The position numbers were made by a program, and so were the translations under genes. The notes under the pieces were generated by a model, which did no database searches, had not been told where the DNA came from, and saw nothing but the letters and a program-made list of their open reading frames with translations. From assembly GCA_014190475.1 (NCBI GenBank), contig BJGL01000007.1:1-52829 (forward strand): 52,829 bases of DNA, in the 5' to 3' direction. Below, piece by piece: positions 1 through 8,209 of the stretch. Numbering within the stretch: the stretch's first letter is position 1; each line of letters begins with the position of its first letter. Source of the stretch: Bacteroidota bacterium. Its GTDB lineage: Bacteria; Bacteroidota; Bacteroidia; Chitinophagales; Chitinophagaceae.

Positions 1-9
1 ATTTCAGCG

Positions 10-17
10 TAACTTTG
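10..17 (+). promoter_or_regulatory. -7 promoter element of the tRNA-Leu gene
   Basis: The octamer TAACTTTG matches the Bacteroidota -7 consensus TAnnTTTG exactly. It lies 7 nt before the mature 5' end of tRNA-Leu, where a tRNA promoter is expected. The -33 element would lie left of the window. Confidence 0.65.
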
Positions 18-24
18 CGCTCCC

Positions 25-106
25 GCCCAGGTGGCGAAATTGGTAGACGCACCGTCTTCAGGTGGCGGCGCCGCAAGGTGTGCTGGTTCGAATCCAGTCC
101 TGGGCA
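25..106 (+). tRNA. tRNA-Leu (anticodon CAG)
   Basis: The acceptor stem GCCCAGG (25-31) pairs perfectly with CCTGGGC (99-105), and A106 is the discriminator base. The D-arm has the TGGTAGACGC signature of leucine tRNAs. The anticodon stem CCGTC/GGCGG encloses the loop TTCAGGT, giving anticodon CAG, which reads CUG codons. A long class II variable arm (CGCC-GCAA-GGTG) precedes the T-arm, whose loop is TTCGAAT. The 3' CCA is not encoded and must be added enzymatically. Confidence 0.96.
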
Positions 107-282
107 CAAACGCCTTTCCAACGAAGTTGGAGGGGCGTTTTTCATTGTGAGCGTTGAAAGCTTGCTTTCAAAAGCGAAGAAGGGAAAACGACCGCCCACG
201 CCGAAGGCGTGGGAAAGGCTTTGGGTAAGACCAACTTATTGCGATGTGTGAGCGAAGCGAACACCATCCAGTCTTGGTCAGC
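102..282 (+). repeat. direct repeat copy A (tRNA-Leu 3' flank)
   Basis: Positions 102-249 match 3367-3514 at 146 of 148 bases without gaps; the mismatches are at 143/3408 and 179/3444. Similarity then fades out by about 282. The unit takes in the last four bases of the tRNA acceptor stem and the discriminator, the terminator hairpin, and a second perfect hairpin (195-202 with 206-213, also with a GAA loop). The rest of 107-369 holds no convincing gene. Confidence 0.9.
110..142 (+). terminator. intrinsic terminator of tRNA-Leu
   Basis: A 13-bp stem (110-122 with 126-138, two G-T pairs) closed by a GAA triloop runs directly into five T residues. It begins 4 nt after the tRNA and should end the tRNA transcript. 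It lies inside repeat copy A and recurs in copy B near position 3375. Confidence 0.8.
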
Positions 283-369
283 ATATCCGACTTTAGCAGC
301 AGGTAACGAGGCGAAACAAGGAATTAACTACCAAAATGAAGCAGACATAAAAATATTTAATTTCAACCA

Positions 370-738
370 ATGACATTGTCACAACTGCTCGATCACGCGC
401 TGGCAAAACCCGAAGTGGAGGAATTACTGCCCTTCGGTCCTGATGTGCTAGTGCTGAAGACAAACGGTAAAATGTTCTTGTTGCTACCATTAGATACCGA
501 TCCATTGCGGTTTAATGCCAAATGCGATCCCGAGCGAGCAGCGCAGTTGCGAGAAGAATATACAGGCATACTGCCCGGCTATCATATGAATAAAAAGTAT
601 TGGAATACCGTCTTGCTGGATGGCTCGGTACCTGGAGTGCTGGTTCGGCAATTGATCGATCATTCTTACGAGTTGATACGGGCAACGGCTCAAAAGTCAC
701 CATCAAAGAAAAAGCCAACATCAAAACAAAGAAAATGA
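370..738 (+). CDS. MmcQ/YjbR family protein
   Basis: This 122-residue protein has the length and pattern of the MmcQ/YjbR family (formerly DUF419). It shows an N-terminal helix, a PFGPDVLVLKTNGKMF strand-turn segment, and the late H/K-Y-W-N-T-V stretch with a following VRQLIDHSYELI helix. Members adopt a CyaY-like alpha/beta fold. They are annotated as DNA-binding, but their molecular role is poorly settled. The lysine-rich tail (about residues 108-122) is an addition to the core fold. Its TGA stop overlaps the ATG of the following metallo-hydrolase (ATGA), so the two are probably translationally coupled. It is the first gene after the tRNA and repeat copy A. Confidence 0.85.
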   Translation: MTLSQLLDHALAKPEVEELLPFGPDVLVLKTNGKMFLLLPLDTDPLRFNAKCDPERAAQLREEYTGILPGYHMNKKYWNTVLLDGSVPGVLVRQLIDHSYELIRATAQKSPSKKKPTSKQRK

Positions 739-1412
739 GCCGAGTGCATCGTATCCCGCTGTCTATCTCCAATGCCTATTTGATCGAAGGGGCGGCGAAT
801 ATCTTGGTTGATACGGGTAGTCCGGGCGAAGGAAAGAAGATCATAAAAGCACTTGAGCGGCAAGGATTACAGTTGTCCGATCTCTCTCTCATTCTGCATA
901 CACACGGTCACTCCGATCATTATGGAAGCACCCATGAGCTGGTTAAGTTGCATCCTGTACCAACGATGTTACACTCCGGTGATCTCCACATGGCACTATC
1001 AGGCAGTAACGGACCGATCGCTACTACCACCTTTTTTTCTAGACTACTTCGTCCCTTGGTCGATAAACCCTTTCAACCGCATAAGCCCGAGCATCTTGCC
1101 GATAACTTTTCCGATCTAAGCGAATTTGGTTTAAACGCTATGCTACATCATACGCCGGGACACTCAGAAGGAAGTATTTCCATTACCTTAGACAGCGGTG
1201 ATATTATCATGGGTGATATTCTGATGGGCGGTATGATGGGTGGTGCTTTTTTACCCACCCGACCCGGATATCATTACTTTATAGAAGATCGAGAAAAACT
1301 TCACCGATCGATTGAAACAATCCTGCAACTTCGCGGGGACCGCTATTGGGTGGGACATGGCGGTCCGTTTACTTATTCAGCTATTGCCCGTTGGTATGAA
1401 AAAGTAATTTAA
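735..1412 (+). CDS. MBL-fold metallo-hydrolase
   Basis: This 225-residue protein has the metallo-beta-lactamase fold. The zinc motif HxHxDH is H57-G-H59-S-D61-H62, followed by TPGHSEGS (third metal histidine), GDILMGG (bridging aspartate) and the C-terminal VGHGGP histidine. The layout fits the stand-alone glyoxalase II-like hydrolase group; the substrate cannot be read from the sequence. I chose ATG 735 because the homologous region begins at MSRVHRI and the codon overlaps the upstream stop. An in-frame ATG at 600 would bury 45 residues inside the YjbR gene. No signal peptide is visible, so it is likely cytoplasmic. Confidence 0.88.
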   Translation: MSRVHRIPLSISNAYLIEGAANILVDTGSPGEGKKIIKALERQGLQLSDLSLILHTHGHSDHYGSTHELVKLHPVPTMLHSGDLHMALSGSNGPIATTTFFSRLLRPLVDKPFQPHKPEHLADNFSDLSEFGLNAMLHHTPGHSEGSISITLDSGDIIMGDILMGGMMGGAFLPTRPGYHYFIEDREKLHRSIETILQLRGDRYWVGHGGPFTYSAIARWYEKVI

Positions 1413-1472
1413 GCTGTCACTTTTTTCAATTCTCGTACACATACTCCTAAATAGACCCCTCAAAAGGTACTT

Positions 1473-1985
1473 ATGAGCCAAAACAAACAGCTGTTTTTGA
1501 CTTTGTACGAGCCCGTTCATCAATCTTTTGAGCGGTTTTGCAAGGCCCGTTCGTACGGTCAGATGCCATTTAAGGACCTGATGCAGGAGACTCTATTGAT
1601 CGCCTATACAAAGTTCGACCAGTTGCAAGAACCGGACAAGTTTTTATACTACCTGTTTGGCATTGCATCAAGAATAGTGTCGAATCACCGCAGAAAAGTT
1701 CAATACGAGTCGCTTACTGAAATGGATACAGTCATGACAATAACGCAGCCAGCTGCTGACCGCCAGGCCGAAAAGGAGCAACTATACAAAGCGCTCTCAA
1801 TGCTTCCCGTCGAGCAAAGAGAAGCACTGATACTTTTTGAAATAGTAGGTTTTTCGGTAAAAGAAATAGCTGGGTTTCAGCAAAAGACAGAGGATTCGAT
1901 ACGACAACAATTATCAAGAGGAAGAAAGAAGCTGTTAAGCTTGCTTTCCCCCAACATTAACTCAAAAGGCATTTCTTATGAATGA
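1473..1985 (+). CDS. ECF-type RNA polymerase sigma factor
   Basis: The 170-residue protein has the two-domain ECF sigma-70 structure. Region 2 (about residues 15-75) contains DLMQETLLIAYTKF and ends in a basic RIVSNHRRK segment. Region 4 (about residues 105-160) carries LPVEQREALILFEIVGFSVKEIA and a helix-turn-helix ending in RQQLSRGRKKLL. It would direct RNA polymerase to an alternative promoter set. Its last 8 bases overlap the start of the downstream membrane protein, the usual sigma/anti-sigma arrangement. That gene is therefore its likely regulator. No TAnnTTTG box is visible upstream, so it may use a self-recognised promoter. Confidence 0.9.
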   Translation: MSQNKQLFLTLYEPVHQSFERFCKARSYGQMPFKDLMQETLLIAYTKFDQLQEPDKFLYYLFGIASRIVSNHRRKVQYESLTEMDTVMTITQPAADRQAEKEQLYKALSMLPVEQREALILFEIVGFSVKEIAGFQQKTEDSIRQQLSRGRKKLLSLLSPNINSKGISYE

Positions 1986-3276
1986 AGAATCACTACAACG
2001 GCTATTTTCAGATCTGCGCAATGCGCCCTCAGAGACGTCGATTGAAGATATTTCTAATTGGATCAATACTCCAAAAATTAATAATCCCGTCACCGATACA
2101 ACTCATATTCTAACAAAATCAAAAATCATATTTATGACTGCAAGCATAGCTATTATTTTAACTAGTACAATACTACTGCTGACATCAAAAAGTTATCAAG
2201 ATCCGGCAAAGACCGAAATATCTCCTATACCTGTTCATAAGCTGTCACATGACCCCGATACTCCTGCCTCAACTAATCAAGTTCCATTGAATAGAGAATT
2301 ACCGGTAGAGGATACCAGTCAGTCTAAGCCAATCCTTGGGCCCGCCTTGTATCGAGTCATTCCAATGCCAAACGTATCGAGTGAAAGTCAACAGGAGATA
2401 GAGGCTATCGCTGATATTACCCAGAGAAACCAAGATAACATAAGCATGACTCCAACTAGTAAAAGCGAGGAACCCATCATTACTTTGGTACCAGCTGATA
2501 CAACGGGATTTTGGACAACCAATACTGAGAAACTAACTATTGATACTGTCTTCGCGGGTGTTACTAAGTTAGTGCTAACTGGTAAGCATCCCTCTCAAAT
2601 CAAAGTCGAGGGAAGCCAACGAAACACCATAGCTTTCAACTACCAATATAATTACCAGATAAAAGGCATATATGCTGGAAAAAATCCAGGCAGTAAGGTA
2701 ACCTACAAGAAGTCGGGGTCAACCTTGATCATTATGGTGGAATTAAATAAAGTAATTACTGTGGGAGTCTCGCACGGTAAAGTAATAAGCAATGTATCGC
2801 TAGCTGTACCTGAAAACATAAATGTAAGCATTAACTCCAGCTATGGAGATATAACAGGCAAACAACTTTCAGGAGGGATGATTCAGCTAAACACAAAATA
2901 TGGTGATATCGATGCACAATCACTAAGCGGAAATATCAATTTACAGTCCGGCTACGGCGATATCACTTTAAACGAAGTAGTTGGTAAGCTAGATGCCTCT
3001 ACTAAATATGGCGACATCAAGGCTTATGAAATAAAAGCAGACGAATCTATTCTTTTATCCTCTGGGTATGGCAATGTGGACTGTAAGCTTTTAAATACAG
3101 AAAGCTCTTGCCGATTGAATTTAAGTACCGGGTTTGGAAAATTAAACATCAAAGGGAAAGAGTTAGATATAGAATCAACAAAAAAAATACAATATGGTAA
3201 AGGACCCACGTCCGTAATCGCCTCTTCAAGCTTTGGGAATGTGAATATCAGATTTAGCGAAACATATAATAAGTAG
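1978..3276 (+). CDS. probable anti-sigma factor with DUF4097/GIN-like repeat domain
   Basis: This 432-residue protein has three parts. A cytosolic N-terminus of about 48 residues (LFSDLRNAPSETSIEDISNWI) resembles short anti-sigma regions of Chitinophagaceae. One membrane span covers about residues 50-70. A low-complexity Pro/Ser/Thr linker then leads to an envelope domain. From about residue 275 a motif recurs every 20 or so residues: YGDI four times, then YGNV, FGKL and FGNV. This is the signature of the right-handed beta-helix seen in DUF4097/putative auto-transporter adhesin (GIN) domains. The 8-bp overlap with the ECF gene supports control of that sigma factor. No FecR domain or protease site is evident. 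The function is inferred from context and topology. Confidence 0.75.
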   Translation: MNEESLQRLFSDLRNAPSETSIEDISNWINTPKINNPVTDTTHILTKSKIIFMTASIAIILTSTILLLTSKSYQDPAKTEISPIPVHKLSHDPDTPASTNQVPLNRELPVEDTSQSKPILGPALYRVIPMPNVSSESQQEIEAIADITQRNQDNISMTPTSKSEEPIITLVPADTTGFWTTNTEKLTIDTVFAGVTKLVLTGKHPSQIKVEGSQRNTIAFNYQYNYQIKGIYAGKNPGSKVTYKKSGSTLIIMVELNKVITVGVSHGKVISNVSLAVPENINVSINSSYGDITGKQLSGGMIQLNTKYGDIDAQSLSGNINLQSGYGDITLNEVVGKLDASTKYGDIKAYEIKADESILLSSGYGNVDCKLLNTESSCRLNLSTGFGKLNIKGKELDIESTKKIQYGKGPTSVIASSSFGNVNIRFSETYNK

Positions 3277-3366
3277 GCAGTGCGTCGCTACTTATCAAGA
3301 AGACAGCATTCAGATAGATAGTACTGTAATATCTACGCCTAAATCATTCGAACTTGGCCCAGCAAA

Positions 3367-3545
3367 GGGCACAAACGCCTTTCCAACGAAGTTGGAGGGG
3401 CGTTTTTTATTGTGAGCGTTGAAAGCTTGCTTTCAAAAGCGAACAAGGGAAAACGACCGCCCACGCCGAAGGCGTGGGAAAGGCTTTGGGTAAGACCAAC
3501 TTATTGCGATGTGTATGCGTAGCGAACATAATCCAATCCTGACAT
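3367..3545 (+). repeat. direct repeat copy B of the tRNA-Leu 3' flank
   Basis: This is the second copy of the unit at 102-282, offset by exactly 3265 bases and ungapped. It starts at the same tRNA-derived GGGCACAAACGCC but has no tRNA in front of it. It sits in the 307-base gap 3277-3583, which otherwise shows no gene. It repeats both hairpins (3375-3403 and 3460-3478). The 3' third differs from copy A mainly after 3514. Confidence 0.9.
3375..3408 (+). terminator. intrinsic terminator in repeat copy B
   Basis: The same 13-bp stem with GAA loop as at 110-138 is followed here by six T residues. Lying about 100 bases after the stop of the sigma-operon membrane protein, it is positioned to terminate that transcript before the dioxygenase gene. 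Confidence 0.7.
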
Positions 3546-3583
3546 TTTGTGGACATTCAATAACTTAGGACAAACTTTCTGTT

Positions 3584-4417
3584 ATGCCTGGCACAGCATT
3601 TTCTTTACAACAAGAACTAAATACGCCGTATCTATTAACAAAAGAGCAAATAGATTTTTATCAAAAGAACCGGTTCATAAAACTAAAACAGGTTTTTGAT
3701 GAAACCACTATTTCGTATTTCAATGAGATAATCTCTCGGCGGGTTGAGCAGATGAACACGCAGACCACTCCTTTAGAGAGTCGCTCGACATATGGAAAGG
3801 CCTTTCTTCAGCTATTTAATCTGTGGAGACAGGACGATTTCGTGAAAGAGCTGGTCTTCAGTAAGCGATTGGCAAAAGTTGCAACTGACCTTATGCAAAC
3901 TTCGGGTGCCCGGCTCTATCATGACCAGGCATTATTTAAGGAGGGAGGTGGTGGAATTACACCTTGGCATGCCGATCAATATTATTGGCCGTTAGAGACA
4001 GACAAAACGATAACCGTCTGGATTCCATTACAAGCAACACCCCTTGAGCTAGGGCCTCTTGAGTTTAGTGCGGCGAGCCATCAAATTTCTGAAGGTCGAG
4101 AATTAGAAATTAGCGATGAGAGCGAACAGCTCATACAAAAAAAGCTACGCGTAACTGACTTCAAGCACATAATTGAACCATTTGATATAGGAGAGGTTAG
4201 CTTTCATAGTGGCTGGATATTTCATAGGGCCGGAGCAAATAGTACCAGACAAACAAGAAAAGTAATGACCATAATTTATATGGACAAGGAAATGCGACTA
4301 AAATCACCAGAAAATCAAAACCAAGTAAACGATTGGAATACCTGGTGCCCGGGAGCTAAGATTGGAGAAGTAATTAATACCCCCCTGAATCCTGTTTTGT
4401 TTCATTATCAAAGCTAA
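3584..4417 (+). CDS. phytanoyl-CoA dioxygenase (PhyH) family protein
   Basis: The 277-residue protein fits the Fe(II)/2-oxoglutarate oxygenase family PhyH. The metal triad is visible as H129-x-D131 (in TPWHADQYYW) and distal H214 (in GWIFHRAGANST). A nearby arginine (TRQTRK) can bind 2-oxoglutarate. GPLEFSAASH corresponds to the conserved G-x-L-x-x-x-P/A-x-S-H turn. Members hydroxylate very varied substrates, from fatty acyl-CoA to natural products, so the substrate is unknown. It starts right after repeat copy B, with 11 bases between it and the amylase gene. A shared transcript is likely, but a joint pathway is not obvious. Confidence 0.85.
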   Translation: MPGTAFSLQQELNTPYLLTKEQIDFYQKNRFIKLKQVFDETTISYFNEIISRRVEQMNTQTTPLESRSTYGKAFLQLFNLWRQDDFVKELVFSKRLAKVATDLMQTSGARLYHDQALFKEGGGGITPWHADQYYWPLETDKTITVWIPLQATPLELGPLEFSAASHQISEGRELEISDESEQLIQKKLRVTDFKHIIEPFDIGEVSFHSGWIFHRAGANSTRQTRKVMTIIYMDKEMRLKSPENQNQVNDWNTWCPGAKIGEVINTPLNPVLFHYQS

Positions 4418-4428
4418 CACCAACCCAT

Positions 4429-6288
4429 ATGCGAACTAGAATAGCCATCTTTTTAATTGCCGCTTGTTACAATTTTCAGGTTATCGCACAAATCCAACAT
4501 ATAGAGCCATTGAACTGGTGGGTAGGAATGACTAACCCAGAGCTGCAACTCTTGGTGAATGGAAATGAAATTGGCACCATGGTTCCGCAACTTTCCTATC
4601 CCGGAGTTACTATTAAACGTTATGCAAAAGGAGACAGTAAAAACTATCTTTTTATTGATCTGATCATATCCAATACTGCTAAACCAGGAAATCTTATTAT
4701 CCGATTTAATCAAAACGGTAAAGAGCGCTTACGCTTCAGCTACCCATTGCTCAAAAGAATGTACCCTGGAGCTGCATACAAAGGATTTGATGCCGCAGAT
4801 GTTATTTGCCTACTCATGCCTGATCGCTTTGCAAATGGCGACTATAGCAACGATGTGATTCCAGGAATGAGAGAAAATAAGGTCAACCGAACACTTCCAG
4901 GAGGAAGACATGGAGGAGATATTAGGGGAATCATCAATAATCTTGATTATTTGAAAAGAATGGGATTCACCGCCATTTGGCCAACTCCAATGAAGGAGAA
5001 TGATATGCCTGCCTATTCCTACCACGGTTATGCAATCACCAATCACTTCAAAGTTGATCCTAGGTATGGAACGCTAGATGAGTACAAAGAACTATCTGCT
5101 CAACTGCGAAAAAGAGATATGAAATTGATTTTTGATGAAGTTCTTAATCACTCTGGCAGTTTCTATTGGTGGATGAATGATCTCCCCTTTAAAGACTGGC
5201 TAAATTTTCCACCTCCCCACCCATATACAGCTTCAAATCACCAACGTACAGTTAATCAAGATATTCATGCATCGAACTATGACAAGGTGATCTGGAGTAA
5301 GGGATGGTTTGATAAAACCATGCCAGATATGAATGGGACAAATAAATTTGTTGCCAATTATCTTATACAGAATACAATATGGTGGATTGAAACCCTTCAA
5401 CTCGGTGGGATTCGGCAAGACACCTATGGTTATAGCGATAAAGAGTTCCTAAGAAAATGGAGTTGTCGAATTATTAGTGAATATCCCAACCTCAGTTTAG
5501 TAGGAGAAGAGTGGAGTACTAATCCCTTAATTACATCTTATTGGCAAAAAGGCAAGCAAAATCACGACGGATATACCAGTTGTTTAACCACTGTAATGGA
5601 TTTTCCGATACAAACCGCATTGATTCAGTCTCTCAATAGTGATGTAGAAGAAAAAAACCCGCCGGCTTTCTCTAAATTATACGAAGCATTAGCAAGCGAT
5701 TTTACATACCCAGATCCAAATAATATACTGGTGATGGCAGATAATCATGATATGGATCGATTATATATGCAATTGAACCAGAATATCCATTTGACTAAAA
5801 TGGCATTAACTTATATCTGTACCATTCGCGGAATTCCACAACTTTTTTATGGAACAGAAATCCTTATGGACAACTCGCCGCATCACAAAAATGATGGCAT
5901 TATTCGATCTGACTTTCCTGGTGGCTGGAAGGAGGATACAGTCAATGCATTTACGGGTGCAGGTTTAAATGAGAAGCAGCTAGAAATGCAGAATTACGTT
6001 AAAAAACTATTGAACTGGCGAAAGCAAAATCCAGTGCTCGCAAATGGCAAGCTGCTCCACTTTGCACCTTTTGATGGTCATTACGTGTATTTCAGATACA
6101 ATCACGAAAAAACAATAATGGTCATCATGAATAAGAATAACAAATCCACTAATGTAGAGACTAAAAGATTTGAGGAAATCCTTGGAAAATTCAAGACGGC
6201 TCGCAATATATTTACCAATGAAATAGTTGACTTAAAAGACGGGATAGCGGTCAATCCCCTAACCGCTGCTGTACTTGAAATAAACTAG
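4429..6288 (+). CDS. secreted GH13 alpha-amylase / cyclomaltodextrinase-like
   Basis: The 619-residue protein has a signal peptide (about residues 1-20, ending VIAQ). An N-terminal beta-sandwich of about 110 residues follows, as in Bacteroidota cyclomaltodextrinase/neopullulanase enzymes. Next come the GH13 barrel and a C-terminal beta domain. The conserved regions are present: DEVLNH (I), GGIRQDTYG with nucleophile D331 (II), GEEW with acid E360 (III), and DNHD with D441 (IV). YHGYAITNHFKVDPRYG also matches SusA-type amylases. It should hydrolyse alpha-1,4-glucans in the periplasm. No SusC/D genes are nearby, so this is not a classic starch locus. Confidence 0.92.
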   Translation: MRTRIAIFLIAACYNFQVIAQIQHIEPLNWWVGMTNPELQLLVNGNEIGTMVPQLSYPGVTIKRYAKGDSKNYLFIDLIISNTAKPGNLIIRFNQNGKERLRFSYPLLKRMYPGAAYKGFDAADVICLLMPDRFANGDYSNDVIPGMRENKVNRTLPGGRHGGDIRGIINNLDYLKRMGFTAIWPTPMKENDMPAYSYHGYAITNHFKVDPRYGTLDEYKELSAQLRKRDMKLIFDEVLNHSGSFYWWMNDLPFKDWLNFPPPHPYTASNHQRTVNQDIHASNYDKVIWSKGWFDKTMPDMNGTNKFVANYLIQNTIWWIETLQLGGIRQDTYGYSDKEFLRKWSCRIISEYPNLSLVGEEWSTNPLITSYWQKGKQNHDGYTSCLTTVMDFPIQTALIQSLNSDVEEKNPPAFSKLYEALASDFTYPDPNNILVMADNHDMDRLYMQLNQNIHLTKMALTYICTIRGIPQLFYGTEILMDNSPHHKNDGIIRSDFPGGWKEDTVNAFTGAGLNEKQLEMQNYVKKLLNWRKQNPVLANGKLLHFAPFDGHYVYFRYNHEKTIMVIMNKNNKSTNVETKRFEEILGKFKTARNIFTNEIVDLKDGIAVNPLTAAVLEIN

Positions 6289-6335
6289 GAGTGAGCCACG
6301 AAGAGAATACTAAAAACAAGTTAGAAAAGAAAATT

Positions 6336-7286
6336 TCAGTTCGCAATTTTTATAAAACTCATAATAGACTTAGCAACCCGCTCAGGAATCTCCTCCATGG
6401 GAACATGGCCAACATTAGGATAAACTTCAAGCTTACTTCCCTTTATATCCTTATTAAATTGGTATGCATTTTCCACACTAATCAAATTATCCTTCTCTCC
6501 CCACAGAACAAGCGTAGGCGTCTTGATTTCCTTGATATTCCCTTTGAACCGCGATGTTCCAAATGAACCCTTGAAGATCAGCAACGCAGCCGCCCGGTTA
6601 CCTTCACGAATGGCCATATCATGAAAACGTTCTACTTGTGCATCAGTCACTCGAGATTGATCAAAATAAATTGTTTCCAAACTTTTTCTTACCAGCGCTT
6701 TAGGAGTAGCAAAAAGCAAGACATTATTTATGACTGGCGTAGAGGCAATTTTAAAACCGAGTGAACCACTTTCCCCTCTTTTCGGGTAACCCGCAGCGTC
6801 AATTAAAACTAACTTATCAACAACAGCAGGATTAAATAACGCATAATTCCATGCTATAGATCCCCCCATAGAATTGCCAACTAATGTAAACTTAGTAAGC
6901 TGTAGTTTCCGGGTAAATGAATCAATAAACTTATTGTAATAGTCAAAATTATAAGTATTCTCAGGAGAAGGACCGGTCAATCCAAATCCAGGTAAATCTA
7001 GGCAAATCACTCTTCGATGAGGTATTAAATGGTGTGCAACACTATCCCAGGTATTAAGTGAAGAAGACATACCATGTAATAAAATTAAAGGCACTGAATC
7101 AGTTTGCACCCCTTGATCTCTGTAGTGAACTTGCATGCCTAAGATTGACATGAATTGAGAAGAGGAGTTTGAATAAATTGGAATTAACTCTTTTACAGGC
7201 CTGTCTCGTTCACACACGATAAATAGAACCAGTAGCAGCAAACCAAAAAATAGGCCAAGTACTTTTACAAAAGGTTTCATGATCAT
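6336..7286 (-). CDS. alpha/beta hydrolase, membrane-anchored
   Basis: The 316-residue protein begins with a hydrophobic segment (about residues 7-24) that would anchor or export it; the FIVC sequence is a poor lipobox. The hydrolase fold follows, with oxyanion motif LLHGMSSS, nucleophile elbow GNS139MGG, acid in LWGEKDN and base in VGHVPMEE. This matches the large epoxide-hydrolase/haloperoxidase-like group of hydrolases, whose substrates cannot be assigned from sequence. It faces the amylase gene convergently and is divergent from the FkbM gene. Confidence 0.87.
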   Translation of the reverse strand: MIMKPFVKVLGLFFGLLLLVLFIVCERDRPVKELIPIYSNSSSQFMSILGMQVHYRDQGVQTDSVPLILLHGMSSSLNTWDSVAHHLIPHRRVICLDLPGFGLTGPSPENTYNFDYYNKFIDSFTRKLQLTKFTLVGNSMGGSIAWNYALFNPAVVDKLVLIDAAGYPKRGESGSLGFKIASTPVINNVLLFATPKALVRKSLETIYFDQSRVTDAQVERFHDMAIREGNRAAALLIFKGSFGTSRFKGNIKEIKTPTLVLWGEKDNLISVENAYQFNKDIKGSKLEVYPNVGHVPMEEIPERVAKSIMSFIKIAN

Positions 7287-7382
7287 TTATTATGCAGATA
7301 AAATTAGTGCGAAAAACGCTTGGTAAAACTGTGAACAGATCATTTATAAGTTAATTCCTACATTAGCGCCAACATACTTATC

Positions 7383-8132
7383 ATGTCAAAACGCCTCATT
7401 CCCTTAATACGAGCCTTTGGATTATATGATGGGCTGCGATTCTTTTCTAAAAGGATTATTAAAAAAGCGGGCCGGTATCGTTCCAGCCGCTACCAAAGTG
7501 ATATTTACATCCGCGATAAGTTTGCTGACAAGTACACTTTCAAACAAGTATTTCTTGAGGATCAATACAATTTTAAATTCCCTTTCACCCCTACCACAAT
7601 GCTCGATGGTGGCGCCAATATTGGTCTTGCCTCCGTTTACTTTGCGCACCGTTTTCCAAATGCAAAAATTGTTGCCGTTGAACCAAGTGAAGAGAACTAT
7701 AAAATGATTTTAAAAAACACCGAAAAGTTTTCGAATGTTATTGCCAAGAGAGGCGGTATATGGAACAATAATAAACAGCTGGTCATCATTGATAAAGCAG
7801 CCTATGATAATTCATTTATGGTAACAGAGGTTGCCGAGGATACACCGGATAGTCTTCCCGCCTTTTCTATTCACTCGATTATGAAGGAGCAGGGATGGTC
7901 TACGCTGGATGTTCTTAAACTGGATATAGAGGGGTCCGAAAAAGAGGTATTTGAAAAAAATGTGGAGGAATGGCTTCCCCGTACTAAAATGCTAATTATT
8001 GAAATACACGATAACATGCGGAAAGGAGCAAGCCAATCAGTATTCGCAGCTATTTCAAAATACGATTTTACCTTTTCGATGCACCATGAAAATCTGGTGT
8101 TCATCAATCAAAATTTAACTTTGAGGGATTAA
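7383..8132 (+). CDS. FkbM family methyltransferase
   Basis: The 249-residue protein carries the FkbM-type SAM-dependent methyltransferase domain. LDGGANIGLASVYFA (about residues 75-89) forms the SAM-binding glycine loop. The acidic AVEPSEENY strand end and LDVLKLDIEGSEKEVF (about residues 175-190) are the family hallmark. These enzymes O-methylate sugars or polyketide-like substrates and often act in surface glycan synthesis. No glycan cluster surrounds this copy, so its substrate is unknown. It is a single gene with its own upstream region shared with the divergent hydrolase. Confidence 0.88.
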   Translation: MSKRLIPLIRAFGLYDGLRFFSKRIIKKAGRYRSSRYQSDIYIRDKFADKYTFKQVFLEDQYNFKFPFTPTTMLDGGANIGLASVYFAHRFPNAKIVAVEPSEENYKMILKNTEKFSNVIAKRGGIWNNNKQLVIIDKAAYDNSFMVTEVAEDTPDSLPAFSIHSIMKEQGWSTLDVLKLDIEGSEKEVFEKNVEEWLPRTKMLIIEIHDNMRKGASQSVFAAISKYDFTFSMHHENLVFINQNLTLRD

Positions 8133-8209
8133 AAAGTCGAATTTCATAAACAATAGGATTAAAATTTTATCCTATTTGAACAACTATCTTCTTTGGTTGT
8201 TTTGACAGC

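Noticed and set aside
15-251. 78-codon frame across the tRNA and repeat copy A
   Set aside because: It runs through the mature tRNA and its terminator and has no protein-like pattern.
3330-3371. Possible tRNA remnant before repeat copy B (TTCGAA near the GGGCAC junction)
   Set aside because: No stems can be formed that match a tRNA arm; the match is six bases and is likely chance.
6291-6566. 91-codon plus-strand frame after the amylase
   Set aside because: It is almost fully antisense to the 3' end of the alpha/beta hydrolase gene, with no recognisable domain.
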